A stretch of 64,000 bases of DNA. It comes from VGSG01 sp040756375 (GTDB lineage: Bacteria; Desulfobacterota; Desulfomonilia; Desulfomonilales; Desulfomonilaceae). The position numbers and the translations under genes are program-made. Below, in pieces: positions 34,120 to 43,991 of this stretch. Each line of letters begins with the position of its first letter. The stretch's first letter is position 1. The DNA is taken from NCBI GenBank assembly GCA_040756375.1, contig JBFLZC010000001.1, positions 1 through 64,000 of the forward strand, written 5' to 3'. Under the pieces are notes generated by a model. The model saw only the letters and a list, made by a program, of their open reading frames with translations, ran no database searches and was not told where the DNA came from.

Positions 34120-37100
34120 ATGAGACGTTTGTTCTCGGGGTTGCGTGCTCGTATCATCTTGCTCGTGCTCTTTTGTGTGTTGCCTGCCGGGGCACTGATC
34201 CTGCACAACGGACTCAGGGAGCGTCATCTCATCGTTGCCGAGTCCGAGAAGGAGCTGCTTCGGACTGCGCAAGCCATTGCTGATGACCATCGACTGCTGA
34301 CCGGCGCAGGGGATCGGCTCTTGGAGGTAATCGCTCAACTTCCTTTCGTCTCCGATCTCGATCCATCCGCCTCCCATGCCGCCTTAACGGCGTTTGTCGA
34401 GAAATTCCCCTTTTTTTCCTCATTTACAGTAACTGATCTCAATGGAACGACTCTTGTGGGCACCACCTCCCTCACAGATCGCATGGATGAGGCTCGACGC
34501 TCGTGGCTGAAAGAGAGTGTGGCATCCCGTGGCACTGTCATTGGAGGCTATCAAGTCTGTCCTGTGACTACCCGCGTTACCCTGCCTCTTGCTCGGCCGA
34601 TTGTAGATGAAGAAGGGCAAGTAAAAGGAATAATCCATGCCGAACTAAGTTTGGCCTGGCTTAACAGGCTCTCAGCCAAGACAGAACTCCCCGCGGGGCG
34701 GAGAATTACCCTGCGTGATCGCACGGGCAAGGTGCTAGTGCGGTACCCTTCTTCAGAGACTCCAATCCCTGGGAATGAATCGAACACACCTATTGTCCAA
34801 ACGATTTGCTCGCAAGGGGAAGGTACGGCGCGCTGTGCGGACGCGTTTGGCACTCAGCGACTGTATGGAATTAGGGCCTTGCACGTATCCGGGAGAGAGA
34901 CGGGAAGACGCCTCAGCGGGTACGTTTCCGTAAGCCTCCCTATCGAGACGACATTTGTCGAGGCCAATAGGAAGATGATTCGAAGCCTTCTTGCACTTGG
35001 TGGGGTGGCCCTCTTGGCACTCATTGGAGCCTGGTCACTGGGCCACGTCTTCGTGGCACACCCTACCAGGGCGCTCATCAAGGCTGCTCACCGCCTTACG
35101 GCAGGTGATTTGAGCGCGCGGGCCGATTTGCCCGGGGGCAAAGGAGAACTTGGGCTTCTTGGTCGGGCTTTCCATGAGATGGCACAGACCTCGCAAGAAC
35201 GTGAACACGAGCGAGATCAGGCCCAGCAGCAGGTGCTTCGGCAAAGCTCTTTGGTGGAAGGAATCAATCGGATACTGAAGAAGCAATTGACTAGTGAGAA
35301 CGAGGAGGATCTGGCAAAAGGTTTCCTTTCCGTGGCGCAGGAGATTACCGGAAGCGAATTCGGATTCGTGGCGGAAACAACCTCGCCGGGTGACATGAAG
35401 CTCATAGCTCAGAGTCATGGCGCCCCGGCTGCGTGCACCGTAAAGGACGATCAAGTTCAATGGAGAATCCGGGACATGGGTCTCAGGGGTATGTGCGCCG
35501 CAGTCCTGAAATCCGGACAGCCTCTGCTGGCAAATGACCCCGCGTCCCATCCCGAGTCGGTGGGTGCCCCTGAGGGTCACGCTGAATTAAGATCCTTCCT
35601 AGGGGTCCCCCTGAATCAAGCCGGTGTAACGTTGGGAATGATAGGTCTGGCGAACAAAGATAGGGGATACACCGGCAGTGATGTGGACGACCTCCAGGCC
35701 ATATCTGCGGCCTTTGTGGAGGCATTGTTGAGGCATAGAGCGGAAAAGGGAGCAAAAGAGCTGAGCATGTTCAACCAGGCCATTGTCGATTCTTCCCCAG
35801 TCGGAATCAGCGTTTTCCGAGTCGACGGGCGATGTGTGGTCGCCAATGATGCTCTGGCAGATATTCTGGGAGGAAGCGCCGATCAGCTCCGGCAGCGCGA
35901 CTTCCGAGAACTGGGGCCGTGGCAGGAGTCAGGACTCGTCAGTGACGCGGAAGAGATCTTCGCGACGGGAGAGCCCAAGCAGCGAGAGGTCCACGTCGTC
36001 TCTTCCTTCGGAAAGGAGGTTTGGCTCAACTGCCGCCTGAGCCGATTCACCTACGGCGGGCAGCCTCATTTGCTTGCTGTCGCAGATGACATCAGCAAGC
36101 TGAAAGAGACTGAAATCCAGTTGCGGACCAGCGAGGAAAGGTACCGTGAATTAGCCCAGCTTTTGCCTGAAGTGGTGTACGAAGTTAACGAACAGGGGTA
36201 TTTCACGTTTGTGAACGCTGTCGGTCTAGAGGTAAGCGGGTTCACGGAAGAAGACGTGGCCAAAGGGGTGAGCATTTCTGAGTTGTTCAGCCCGGAGAAT
36301 GTGAGTGAAATCAAAGAGCATTTCAATGCCCTCTTCCGAGGGGAATCCGTCCGAGGCGTTGAATACAACGTGCGCAGAAAGGATGGGACTACTTTTCCGG
36401 TCGCAGGATACGCCTCGCCGATCCACCGACACGGAACTATCGCGGGCATTCGCGGTGTGATAGTGGACATGTCCGAAAGAAAGAGGGCGGAAGAAGCTCT
36501 GAGGGCCTCCGAGCGGACTTTTCGGACCCTCATTGAATCGTCGCCCATCGGGATATCCATATTCCGGGGGGGTAAGCGCCAATATGTCAATCCTGCCTTT
36601 GTCCAGATTTTTGGATATGAGAATGCGGATCAGGTCATGGGATTGGAGCTCGAAGCGCTTTACGCCTCATCCAGCGAGGGCGCAATCAAAGAAGGGATTC
36701 ATCGTGCGCTCAAAGAGGGCAACGGCCTTCACTTCTTCGAACTACAAGGAATCAAGAGGGACGGCAAACCGGTCGACCTTTGCACGTGGGTAATAGGCAC
36801 GGATTATCGTGGGGAGCGCGCGGCCCTCTGCTTTGTCATTGATGTCAGTGAGCAGAGATCGCTGGAGAGGCAGCTCCTTCATGCCCAGCGAATGGAATCC
36901 CTTGGTACCTTGGCGGGCGGCGTCGCCCATGATTTCAATAATCTGTTGACCATCATCCGAGGTTACTCGGAGTTGCTCTTGGGCAGCAGAGCCCACGACG
37001 ACCAGGATTTCGAAGATCTTAGTCGGATTGCATCTGCTGCGGAAAAGGGCGCTGACCTGGTCCAAAGACTGCTCACCTTCAGTAGGCAGGTTGAAAGTCG

Positions 37101-38007
37101 TCCTCGGCAAATCGACCTGAACGCGGAGATACGCAGTTTTCACAAACTACTTACCAGAACACTTCCAAAGATGATTCAAGTCGAGCTGATTTTGGCGGAG
37201 GAGTTGCGAATGGTTAGTGCGGATCCAGGCCAGATCGAACAGGTGCTGTTGAATCTCGGCATTAACGCTCAGCACGCTATGCCGGAAGGAGGCACCATCA
37301 CTATCAAAACCCGGAACCTTGTTGTCGAGCACGCGCAAACTGGCCCTATGCCCGACCTGGCGGCGGGCGCTTATGTCTTACTCTCTGTTTCAGATACCGG
37401 ACACGGGATGACGAGTGATGTGCTGGACCATGTGTTTGAGCCGTTCTTCACGACAAAGAAACCGGGCGAAGGATCGGGCCTCGGACTGGCGATGGTCTAC
37501 GGTATCGTGAAGAGTCACGGGGGACATATATCCTGCCACAGCGAAGTGGGAATGGGGACGACCTTCAACATCTACTTGCCCGGAAGAGAACCCCAGGGAG
37601 AACTGGACTTCTCGTCCCCTGAAAGGCTCCCTGTGGAGGGATCGGAAACGATCTTGCTGGTAGATGATGAGGAATGGATCAGAGACATTGGCGTGCGCTT
37701 ACTCACCCCGGCAGGTTATAAAGTCCTCACCGCGAAGGACGGTCGCGAGGCCCTGGAGGTCTACCGCGCCGGCAAGTCAGAGATAGCCCTTGTGGTCTTG
37801 GACCTGATGATGCCTGAGATGAGCGGGAAGCGTTGCCTTGACGAGCTGCTGAAGATTGAGCGTACCGTACCGGTCGTCATTGCCAGCGGTCTTTCTCCTG
37901 AAGCGACCGCAAAGGAACTTACCGGAGCCGAAGCTCGGGCGTTTGTGGGAAAACCCTTTAAATCCGACGAGTTGATCGGGACTATTCGTCGGGTGTTGGA
38001 CGAATGA
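34120..38007 (+). CDS. Hybrid sensor histidine kinase (Cache-HAMP-GAF-PAS-HisKA-REC)
   Basis: This is a 1,295-residue membrane sensor. After a first helix (about 8-28) comes a large extracytoplasmic Cache-like sensor, then a second helix near 288-308 and a HAMP linker (VAHPTRALIKAAHRLTAGDL). GAF-like (about 395-545) and three PAS segments (about 550-920) follow. The kinase core has phospho-acceptor His937 in GGVAHDFNNLL and ATP-binding motifs NLGINAQHAMPEGG and GEGSGLGLAMVYGI. A C-terminal receiver has Asp1228 in VVLDLMMPEMSG. GGAGG precedes the ATG. No partner response regulator is nearby. Its 3' end abuts the opposite-strand baeRF gene. Confidence 0.93.
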   Translation: MRRLFSGLRARIILLVLFCVLPAGALILHNGLRERHLIVAESEKELLRTAQAIADDHRLLTGAGDRLLEVIAQLPFVSDLDPSASHAALTAFVEKFPFFSSFTVTDLNGTTLVGTTSLTDRMDEARRSWLKESVASRGTVIGGYQVCPVTTRVTLPLARPIVDEEGQVKGIIHAELSLAWLNRLSAKTELPAGRRITLRDRTGKVLVRYPSSETPIPGNESNTPIVQTICSQGEGTARCADAFGTQRLYGIRALHVSGRETGRRLSGYVSVSLPIETTFVEANRKMIRSLLALGGVALLALIGAWSLGHVFVAHPTRALIKAAHRLTAGDLSARADLPGGKGELGLLGRAFHEMAQTSQEREHERDQAQQQVLRQSSLVEGINRILKKQLTSENEEDLAKGFLSVAQEITGSEFGFVAETTSPGDMKLIAQSHGAPAACTVKDDQVQWRIRDMGLRGMCAAVLKSGQPLLANDPASHPESVGAPEGHAELRSFLGVPLNQAGVTLGMIGLANKDRGYTGSDVDDLQAISAAFVEALLRHRAEKGAKELSMFNQAIVDSSPVGISVFRVDGRCVVANDALADILGGSADQLRQRDFRELGPWQESGLVSDAEEIFATGEPKQREVHVVSSFGKEVWLNCRLSRFTYGGQPHLLAVADDISKLKETEIQLRTSEERYRELAQLLPEVVYEVNEQGYFTFVNAVGLEVSGFTEEDVAKGVSISELFSPENVSEIKEHFNALFRGESVRGVEYNVRRKDGTTFPVAGYASPIHRHGTIAGIRGVIVDMSERKRAEEALRASERTFRTLIESSPIGISIFRGGKRQYVNPAFVQIFGYENADQVMGLELEALYASSSEGAIKEGIHRALKEGNGLHFFELQGIKRDGKPVDLCTWVIGTDYRGERAALCFVIDVSEQRSLERQLLHAQRMESLGTLAGGVAHDFNNLLTIIRGYSELLLGSRAHDDQDFEDLSRIASAAEKGADLVQRLLTFSRQVESRPRQIDLNAEIRSFHKLLTRTLPKMIQVELILAEELRMVSADPGQIEQVLLNLGINAQHAMPEGGTITIKTRNLVVEHAQTGPMPDLAAGAYVLLSVSDTGHGMTSDVLDHVFEPFFTTKKPGEGSGLGLAMVYGIVKSHGGHISCHSEVGMGTTFNIYLPGREPQGELDFSSPERLPVEGSETILLVDDEEWIRDIGVRLLTPAGYKVLTAKDGREALEVYRAGKSEIALVVLDLMMPEMSGKRCLDELLKIERTVPVVIASGLSPEATAKELTGAEARAFVGKPFKSDELIGTIRRVLDE

Positions 38008-38008
38008 G

Positions 38009-39160
38009 TCACCATCGAAAGATTGCGGACAGGGGTGCATCACTAGGAGCTTCCTCCGGCTCAACAGCATAGACTGTGCCGCCTGTCATGATGGTCTGGG
38101 CCGCGGCCAGATCGAGCAAATCCTGATCGCCCGGTTGAGCCCCCTCGTGAAGCGTGATCTTGCCTCCGTTCTCGTTATACGTTCCCCAGATCTCGAGTCC
38201 TACCGGAACAAAGAGAGTGGCAACTCGCCCGTAATGCGCAGCATCAAGGACTTCCTGGAAATCATCCGATGCCTTCCCAGTGCCCGCGAGTGCGTGAAAG
38301 CGGTCGATCTCGTCGCGCCTCGCCTGGTCAAACACGGGCTCCACGATCTTCCAGGCCGGTTCGTGCAGCTCCTCTCCTTTGAGACCCTCCGGATTGCCGG
38401 TCACCCCTTTGTCCATGAGAAATGGAAACGTATTGCTCTCCCGGTAAATCGAGAAGAGATATTCCACTCCCGCCAGTACCAAGGGGACGCGGCCGTCGGG
38501 AAGGAATTGTTGCAAGCCCTTGTCAATGGTTTGGAAGTAATGCAAGATGTCGTCTTTACTGGCCTCGGCCCCTCCTCCGTGCCCATGAAATACCGCGGCT
38601 CGCCTACCCGGCCTCTGCGGTGTGCGCGTCTGATATTGTAACTGCCGTTCGGGTTGGTCATATTTCAGGGCTTCTGCAAGGCTCACGGGGAGGCCTACCA
38701 ATTCAACCTCGCTGACGGTATGTCTGGTGCACTCGAACAATCGCACCTCATTCTGACTTAGAGCCAGAAGATAGAATCGACCGTCTGCTCTCAGGAGACT
38801 CAACAGAGGCTTGAGATGAAAGCGGTCGCTCACCACCACCATCTCTTCGAGCTCGATGGGAACGCGATAGTAATGAAAGAAGCCATCGGAGAAATACGCT
38901 GCAAGTCCGTTACCCTGATGGTGCCAGAAGTCCCGATCCTCCAAGAGCGCTTCTGCTGGGCTGAGAAGGGTCGATGGGTTGGGGTGATTCACGTCGGCGA
39001 GCATAGACTGTGCCTGCCGGAGAAGGTTCTTGAATCTGATGGGGTTTTGGAGCGCCTCGGAAGTCGTGTGGCGCGTGGGCATCAGTACGGAGACGCAAGC
39101 GTCTCCTTGACTCTGCATCAGGCCTTTGAGCTCTTCAATGGTGACCAGATCAGCGTACAT
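38009..39160 (-). CDS. baeRF-family protein (bacterial eRF1-like fold)
   Basis: This 383-residue soluble protein matches the bacterial archaeo-eukaryotic release factor (baeRF) families. An N-terminal segment of the form VSVLMPTRHTTSEALQNPIR is followed by LLALSQNEVRLFEC and a C-terminal domain with GRVATLFVPVGLEIWG. These proteins have an eRF1/Pelota-like fold but lack the GGQ peptide-release motif, as here. They are proposed to act in ribosome rescue, with little direct evidence. The stop codon lies one base from that of the histidine kinase on the other strand, with no terminator between. Confidence 0.75.
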   Translation of the reverse strand: MYADLVTIEELKGLMQSQGDACVSVLMPTRHTTSEALQNPIRFKNLLRQAQSMLADVNHPNPSTLLSPAEALLEDRDFWHHQGNGLAAYFSDGFFHYYRVPIELEEMVVVSDRFHLKPLLSLLRADGRFYLLALSQNEVRLFECTRHTVSEVELVGLPVSLAEALKYDQPERQLQYQTRTPQRPGRRAAVFHGHGGGAEASKDDILHYFQTIDKGLQQFLPDGRVPLVLAGVEYLFSIYRESNTFPFLMDKGVTGNPEGLKGEELHEPAWKIVEPVFDQARRDEIDRFHALAGTGKASDDFQEVLDAAHYGRVATLFVPVGLEIWGTYNENGGKITLHEGAQPGDQDLLDLAAAQTIMTGGTVYAVEPEEAPSDAPLSAIFRW

Positions 39161-39413
39161 GATCCCCTCCCTGCTTTTATCAAGTGTCGGTATTCTATGT
39201 TGGAGCCTGTATCATGGTACTTATTCCATCATTACCCGATTCTACTGCTTCACCCAACTCTTCTTTATATCTTGGACATTCAGGAGAGAATTTGGAACCT
39301 CTTCCACGTTTTGAAGCTCCGAAAGAGAGGCTCTTCACGCAAAAGCAATTATCTGTTAAGTTTGAGTTCTCCCGTGACCACGGAAACCTGAATGCAACCA
39401 GGAGGAAAGTCTT

Positions 39414-40412
39414 ATGGAGGCTGCGTACTCAGAACTGGCCGCCAGAATCGGCCTGGGCCAGTCACAACGGATTCCCCAGCTCTTTGAGATGATTGCTGAT
39501 CGTGATGAAGCCGAGCTGCTGCTGGCTCTTCCCTCGGACGCTCCCACCCTCGCGGTGAAGTTCGGCCGCTCGGAGGCCGAAATAGAGGCCATGCTCAAGC
39601 GCCTTTTCCTCAAAGGGCTTGTTTTCCCGTCCTCCAAGACAGACCCGCCGTCATATCGGATGTGCCGCGACCTGGTGCAGTTTCATGATGCCACTATCCT
39701 GTGGCCTGACGCGCCTCAGCAATTCCTGGACCTCTGGCAAGATTTTATGGAAATCGAATGGCCGCCCCTCGCAAAGATTGTCAGCAAAATGACCCCGCGG
39801 CCGTTTACTCGGGTCGTTCCGGTGAGTGTGAGCGTGCCCGCAAAAACCTACGTCCTGGCTTATGAAGACATGCAAGAGATTGTTGAGAACGCCCGCAACC
39901 TGGCCGTTACTAAGTGCACGTGCCGTCTGATCGCGCACAAGTGCGACAAGAAGCTCGAAGCCTGCATCCAGGTGAACCGAGCTGCGGATTACACGCTGGC
40001 GAGGGGCACGGGCAAGCAGCTCTCCAAACAACAAGCCCTCGACCTGATCAGAGAATGCGAAGAAGAGGGCCTTATTCACGTGGTTATGAACAAGCAGAGC
40101 GTAGATCACTTCATTTGCAACTGCTGCGCGTGCTGCTGTCAGACCATGCCCATTCTGATCGAACACAATATCAGTGTGATCGAACCGAGCCGCTTTGCAG
40201 CACAGGTGGACCCGGACCTTTGCACGTCGTGCGGGTTATGTTCGGAGCGGTGCTTCTTCAGCGCGATAGCGGTTGAAGACGATTCGCCGGCCAAAGTCGA
40301 TGCCGACAAGTGCATGGGCTGCGGCCTCTGCCAAGTCCCATGCGCGGCGGAAGCGATTTCTATGAAAGAGGTGCGGGCAAAGGACTTCGTTCCCGAAAAG
40401 ATGTTCGGTTGA
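39414..40412 (+). CDS. Cys-rich winged-helix ferredoxin-domain protein
   Basis: The protein has an N-terminal helix-turn-helix-like region (about 35-75) and a middle part with an unusual cysteine set: KCTCRLIAHKC (168-177), Cys184, and a CNCCACCC run (235-242). The C-terminus is a two-cluster bacterial ferredoxin (Cys270-273-276-280 and 300-303-306-310). It probably binds two 4Fe-4S clusters plus another metal centre. It is likely an electron carrier or redox sensor. AGGAGG precedes the ATG. The next gene, a membrane protein 52 bp downstream, may be co-transcribed but has no evident link. Confidence 0.82.
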   Translation: MEAAYSELAARIGLGQSQRIPQLFEMIADRDEAELLLALPSDAPTLAVKFGRSEAEIEAMLKRLFLKGLVFPSSKTDPPSYRMCRDLVQFHDATILWPDAPQQFLDLWQDFMEIEWPPLAKIVSKMTPRPFTRVVPVSVSVPAKTYVLAYEDMQEIVENARNLAVTKCTCRLIAHKCDKKLEACIQVNRAADYTLARGTGKQLSKQQALDLIRECEEEGLIHVVMNKQSVDHFICNCCACCCQTMPILIEHNISVIEPSRFAAQVDPDLCTSCGLCSERCFFSAIAVEDDSPAKVDADKCMGCGLCQVPCAAEAISMKEVRAKDFVPEKMFG

Positions 40413-40464
40413 TGAACGAGGCCGTGCAGGATAGTTCGCTTGCAGCACCTATTGGAAAGAGGGG

Positions 40465-41889
40465 ATGAAGTCCGGTTCCTTGAGTTTCACGGTTTGGCTC
40501 AAAATAGCGCTGATCGTGTTTCTGACCCCGTTTGTGGGTCTCGCGTTCTTCGCCCACCCTTCCCATGATGATTACTGCTATACGAACGCAGTGCTCAAAA
40601 TGGGCTTGTGGGGAACCTCTGTAGATTACTTCTACGAGTTGACGGGCCGCTATTTTTCGGTCCTTGCTTCGGCTTTGTTCGGGCTGGCCGGGGACTTGAT
40701 CGGCACATACCCCCTCTTTGTGTTATTCCTCATCGGCACTTCTTTCCTCGCTATCTATTGCCTGACGATCAGCCTTCTCCGCGGGACTCTCCACCGCAGC
40801 GAGGTCTTCTGGATCGCTCTGGCAGCCTTTTGCATGTACCTCAGCGCCATACCCTATCCCAGCCAGGCCTTCTATTGGCTCACAGGGGGTCTCCACTACC
40901 AGTTCGCCGCGTCGGTGCTCGTGCTCTTTGCGGCTGCCTTGGCTGCTGAATGGAAGGCCGAGTCTCGGTTCACTTACGCGCTTCGCCTGGTAGTCTGCTG
41001 CTTGTTGGCCGTGGCAGTGGTCGGCACCAATGAAACAGACCTGTTTCTGGCTCTAGGAATGACCACCGCAGGAGCGGTCTTAACATTGAAGACCGACCGG
41101 CCTGCTTTCTGGGTCTGGGTCGCAGCGTTGGCAGCGGCAGTGGCTTTCAGCGTTCCGGCTATACTCGCGCCGGGCAATTACGTGCGAGCCCTCGATTTGC
41201 CGGTGACGCACCCCCATTTCGAGCTCCTCAAGGCCGTGTACCAGTCGATCAAGTACGGTTGCTATTTCTTCCTCCGATTCCTCGTCAGGAGCCCGAGTCT
41301 GGTAGTCCTCTCTGTGGTCCTTCTCCCGATGGCTTTGCACCTCTCGCAACGCATGGAGTTTCTCAAAGGGATCACCACGCGACTTCTGCTGATCGGAGCG
41401 GCTCTGTGGCTGGCCATGCTCATACTCTCCTTCTTCCCTCGATGCTTTGTCCTGGGCCACGTGGGACCTCCCCGCACCATCAACACGAGTTATTTGGTCT
41501 TCTTGATCGGCTGGTTCATCAATCTTTTCCTCTTTGTTGCGTGGCTGCGAAGGAGATACGGACCCGCCTTCCAGATCCCCCCTCGCTTGCTCGCGGCCAG
41601 CCGGATCGCGTTTGTTGTGGTCCTGCTCACTCTGGGCAACTTTCTGCCGGCAGCGAGAGAACTGATGTTCTACGCGCCCACGTACCGCGCGGAAATGCTC
41701 CAGCGATATGAAATAATTCGGGAATCGGTAAAGCAGGGGAAGTTGGACGTGGAGGTGCCACCGTTATCGGTCGGTCCTGTGTTCCTTGCCGCTGCCGACG
41801 ATCTGCGTGCAGATAGCTCTTACTGGTACAACACCTGCATGGCGGAATATTTCCGCGCCCAATCCTTGAAGGCGTCCAAGCCTCGATAA
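40465..41889 (+). CDS. DUF6056-like polytopic membrane protein
   Basis: This 474-residue protein has about ten to eleven transmembrane helices. The segment after the first helix reads SHDDYCYTNAVLKMG, followed by TGRYFSVL, the pattern of DUF6056 / GT-C-like proteins, in which an acidic motif sits in the first external loop. Such proteins are thought to be glycan- or lipid-linked sugar transferases, but no activity is shown. AAAGAGG lies near the ATG. It is the last gene before the 430-bp gap that precedes the TRAP operon. Confidence 0.75.
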   Translation: MKSGSLSFTVWLKIALIVFLTPFVGLAFFAHPSHDDYCYTNAVLKMGLWGTSVDYFYELTGRYFSVLASALFGLAGDLIGTYPLFVLFLIGTSFLAIYCLTISLLRGTLHRSEVFWIALAAFCMYLSAIPYPSQAFYWLTGGLHYQFAASVLVLFAAALAAEWKAESRFTYALRLVVCCLLAVAVVGTNETDLFLALGMTTAGAVLTLKTDRPAFWVWVAALAAAVAFSVPAILAPGNYVRALDLPVTHPHFELLKAVYQSIKYGCYFFLRFLVRSPSLVVLSVVLLPMALHLSQRMEFLKGITTRLLLIGAALWLAMLILSFFPRCFVLGHVGPPRTINTSYLVFLIGWFINLFLFVAWLRRRYGPAFQIPPRLLAASRIAFVVVLLTLGNFLPAARELMFYAPTYRAEMLQRYEIIRESVKQGKLDVEVPPLSVGPVFLAAADDLRADSSYWYNTCMAEYFRAQSLKASKPR

Positions 41890-42320
41890 GTCCGCCCAGA
41901 TCGCTGTAGATGCGCCAGGAGCGCGGGGAAGAGAAAAAAGACTTGACAGCCTGTAAAAGATGATGAAAAACTTGATTAACTTTTTGATTGAATAGACAAC
42001 TCACTCTTAACTTTGCCAACAATTCAAACTGATTAGCTCGCTTTTTGTGGGAGCGATTTTTCGCCCGATAGGGCCTGTGCGTTGAACAAGGAACAACCCG
42101 AGCATCCCGCGCCGGTCTTCGCAGCTCTCTTGGAAAAGAATCCGCTAAGACCCCTTGGGGCTGTCCCGACATCGCCCTGAAATTCGTCCTTGGACTCTTG
42201 AAGGAAGCGCCTGTCAAGTTGCCCGTGAGCTTGTTCAGGGAACCTGCTTCATATACCGAGGCTTCTTTGGGTCAACCCATTGATTGGGATAGACGCAAAT
42301 TCCAAGAGCGAGGGAATCCA
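41890..42320. other. Intergenic region upstream of the catabolic operon
   Basis: The AT-richest stretch of the area (about 41935-42050) lies here and is the natural place for the main operon promoter. A TTGACA at about 41943 and TTGATT boxes near 41975 and 41989 are present, but none pairs with a convincing -10. No GntR-type operator dyad was clear to me. The frame open from 42198 is an untranslated extension of the TRAP binding protein gene. Confidence 0.5.
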
Positions 42321-43340
42321 ATGAAAAAGAGCTATGCCCTGGTAACCATTTTGGCAGTGCTGGCAGGACTCTGCTTGATCGTCAGTCCTTGCTGGGCCCA
42401 AACAAACACGTACACCCTGCGCATCCAGTGTGTCTACCCGGAGGCCAGCCACGGCGCCCAGACGCTGAAGAAATTCGCAGAAAAGGTGGAGGCGTACTCC
42501 AAGGGACAGGTGCAGGTGAAGCTCTTCTGGCCCGGGATGCTGGTCAGTTTGCAGGAGGGCTATGACGCTGTGGCCAAGGGCACGGTGGAAGGACTGTACA
42601 GTTCCCTCATCTATTACGGCGGCACGGTGCCTGAAGGAAAGACGGAGTGGCTTCCCTTCAATTGGTTCTCGCCGGACGATTGCTTCGACATTTACTACAA
42701 CGCGGGTTACTTGGACCTGATGCGTGAGGCCAATGCCCAGCACAACGTGTACTACCTGTTTCCTCTGATGACTGCATCCATGGGGTGTATGACCAAGTTC
42801 GTCGTGAATACTATGGATGACTTCAAGGGCAAGAAGATGCGCGCTACCGGTGTGGATGGCGCTATCGTCAAGGCCATGGGTTCTGCAGCGGTCACGCTGC
42901 CGGCAACGGAGCTTTACGTCACTCTGCAGAGAGGGACGGTGGATGGGGTGGTCTATCCTTATTACACGCTGAAGACCTACAAACTCCATGAAGTGGTCAA
43001 TCAAGTGGTATTACCGGGGGTCCATACGCCTGCCATATCAGGGTTATACCTCAACCTGGCCTTTTGGAAATCCTTACCCCGTGATCTTCAGCACGCGCTG
43101 GAGCAAGCGGGGAAAGAAACCGCTCTTCTTGCCGCCCAGGCGTGCCCGGAATGGGATAAGGAGGGTATCGACGAGGCGCAGGGAAAGGGTATCAGGGTGA
43201 CGACTCTCTCCAAAAGCGACCTCAAGAAACTGCAAGAGCGGTGTATGCCTCTGTGGGATCAGGTGGCGAAGTCCACTCCTATCAATAAGAAGATTATCGA
43301 ACTGCTGACAAATTATCAGAAGAAGAAGAGCCCCATGTAG
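42321..43340 (+). CDS. TRAP transporter periplasmic solute-binding protein (DctP family)
   Basis: The 339-residue protein has a clear signal peptide ending CWAQ and the DctP/TAXI-like pattern: FAEKVEAYSKGQVQVKLFW, then MDDFKGKKMRATG with the arginine that usually binds the carboxylate, and LQRGTVDGVVYP. TRAP binding proteins catch carboxylic acids in the periplasm. ATG 42321 follows GAGGGAA and begins the signal peptide. It heads the plus-strand locus with both permease genes directly downstream, so the substrate is likely the acid degraded by the enzymes that follow. Confidence 0.93.
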   Translation: MKKSYALVTILAVLAGLCLIVSPCWAQTNTYTLRIQCVYPEASHGAQTLKKFAEKVEAYSKGQVQVKLFWPGMLVSLQEGYDAVAKGTVEGLYSSLIYYGGTVPEGKTEWLPFNWFSPDDCFDIYYNAGYLDLMREANAQHNVYYLFPLMTASMGCMTKFVVNTMDDFKGKKMRATGVDGAIVKAMGSAAVTLPATELYVTLQRGTVDGVVYPYYTLKTYKLHEVVNQVVLPGVHTPAISGLYLNLAFWKSLPRDLQHALEQAGKETALLAAQACPEWDKEGIDEAQGKGIRVTTLSKSDLKKLQERCMPLWDQVAKSTPINKKIIELLTNYQKKKSPM

Positions 43341-43400
43341 GCTCCTCGTCCGCGGAAGGGAACCACACAAGGTCCCCTTCTGCTCCCCACGGGGGTAAGC

Positions 43401-43928
43401 ATGAATCCGGAGAAACCGGAACCGAGCCGGGGATGGCCCCGAGTAATCGAAGGCGTAAACACCTGGATAGGCATAGGAAGCTCCTACGTGGTGCTGGTCA
43501 TGACGGTAACCATCACGTACGAGGTGGTCTGCCGCTACTTCCTGAGCGCTCCCACTGACTGGGCCGGTGAGCTCAACCAGTACCTCTTGTGCACAATGAG
43601 CATGTTAGGTGGCGGATACTGTCTGCTCAGGGATCAGCATGTCCGCGTGGACATCCTGTATCGTCGCTGGACACCACGTCGGCGAGCTGCCGTAGAACTC
43701 TGCACCTGGTGGATAGCGGCCTTCTGGTGTGTGGTCCTACTCTGGTGGGGAGGCGAGATCGCGCTGGAGTCGTTCACGAAAAACAAGCTGTCCCCCAGTT
43801 TCCTGGAGTGGCCCCTCTATCCTTCGCAGATGATGATCCCCTTGGGTGCGCTCCTGCTGCTCTTGCAGATAGCTGCCCGGACCGCGACCAACATCCGCGT
43901 CCTGTGGGCCCGCGACCCAAGCCACTAG
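43401..43928 (+). CDS. TRAP transporter small permease (DctQ family)
   Basis: This 175-residue membrane protein has four hydrophobic segments. The DctQ signature region includes YEVVCRYFLSAPTDWAGEL and LLRDQHVRVDILY. DctQ pairs with DctM to form the sodium-driven transporter. It lies between the binding-protein gene (60-bp gap) and the large permease gene (63-bp gap). Confidence 0.93.
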   Translation: MNPEKPEPSRGWPRVIEGVNTWIGIGSSYVVLVMTVTITYEVVCRYFLSAPTDWAGELNQYLLCTMSMLGGGYCLLRDQHVRVDILYRRWTPRRRAAVELCTWWIAAFWCVVLLWWGGEIALESFTKNKLSPSFLEWPLYPSQMMIPLGALLLLLQIAARTATNIRVLWARDPSH

Positions 43929-43991
43929 TGCGGCGGTCCCACTCTTACCATCAGCTCGTCCACGTTCCGGAAGGAGAAACGGGAAAGAAAG

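Noticed and set aside
41935..42050. Promoter of the catabolic operon at TTGACA near 41943
   Set aside because: No acceptable -10 box lies 16-18 bp downstream, so I do not call it.
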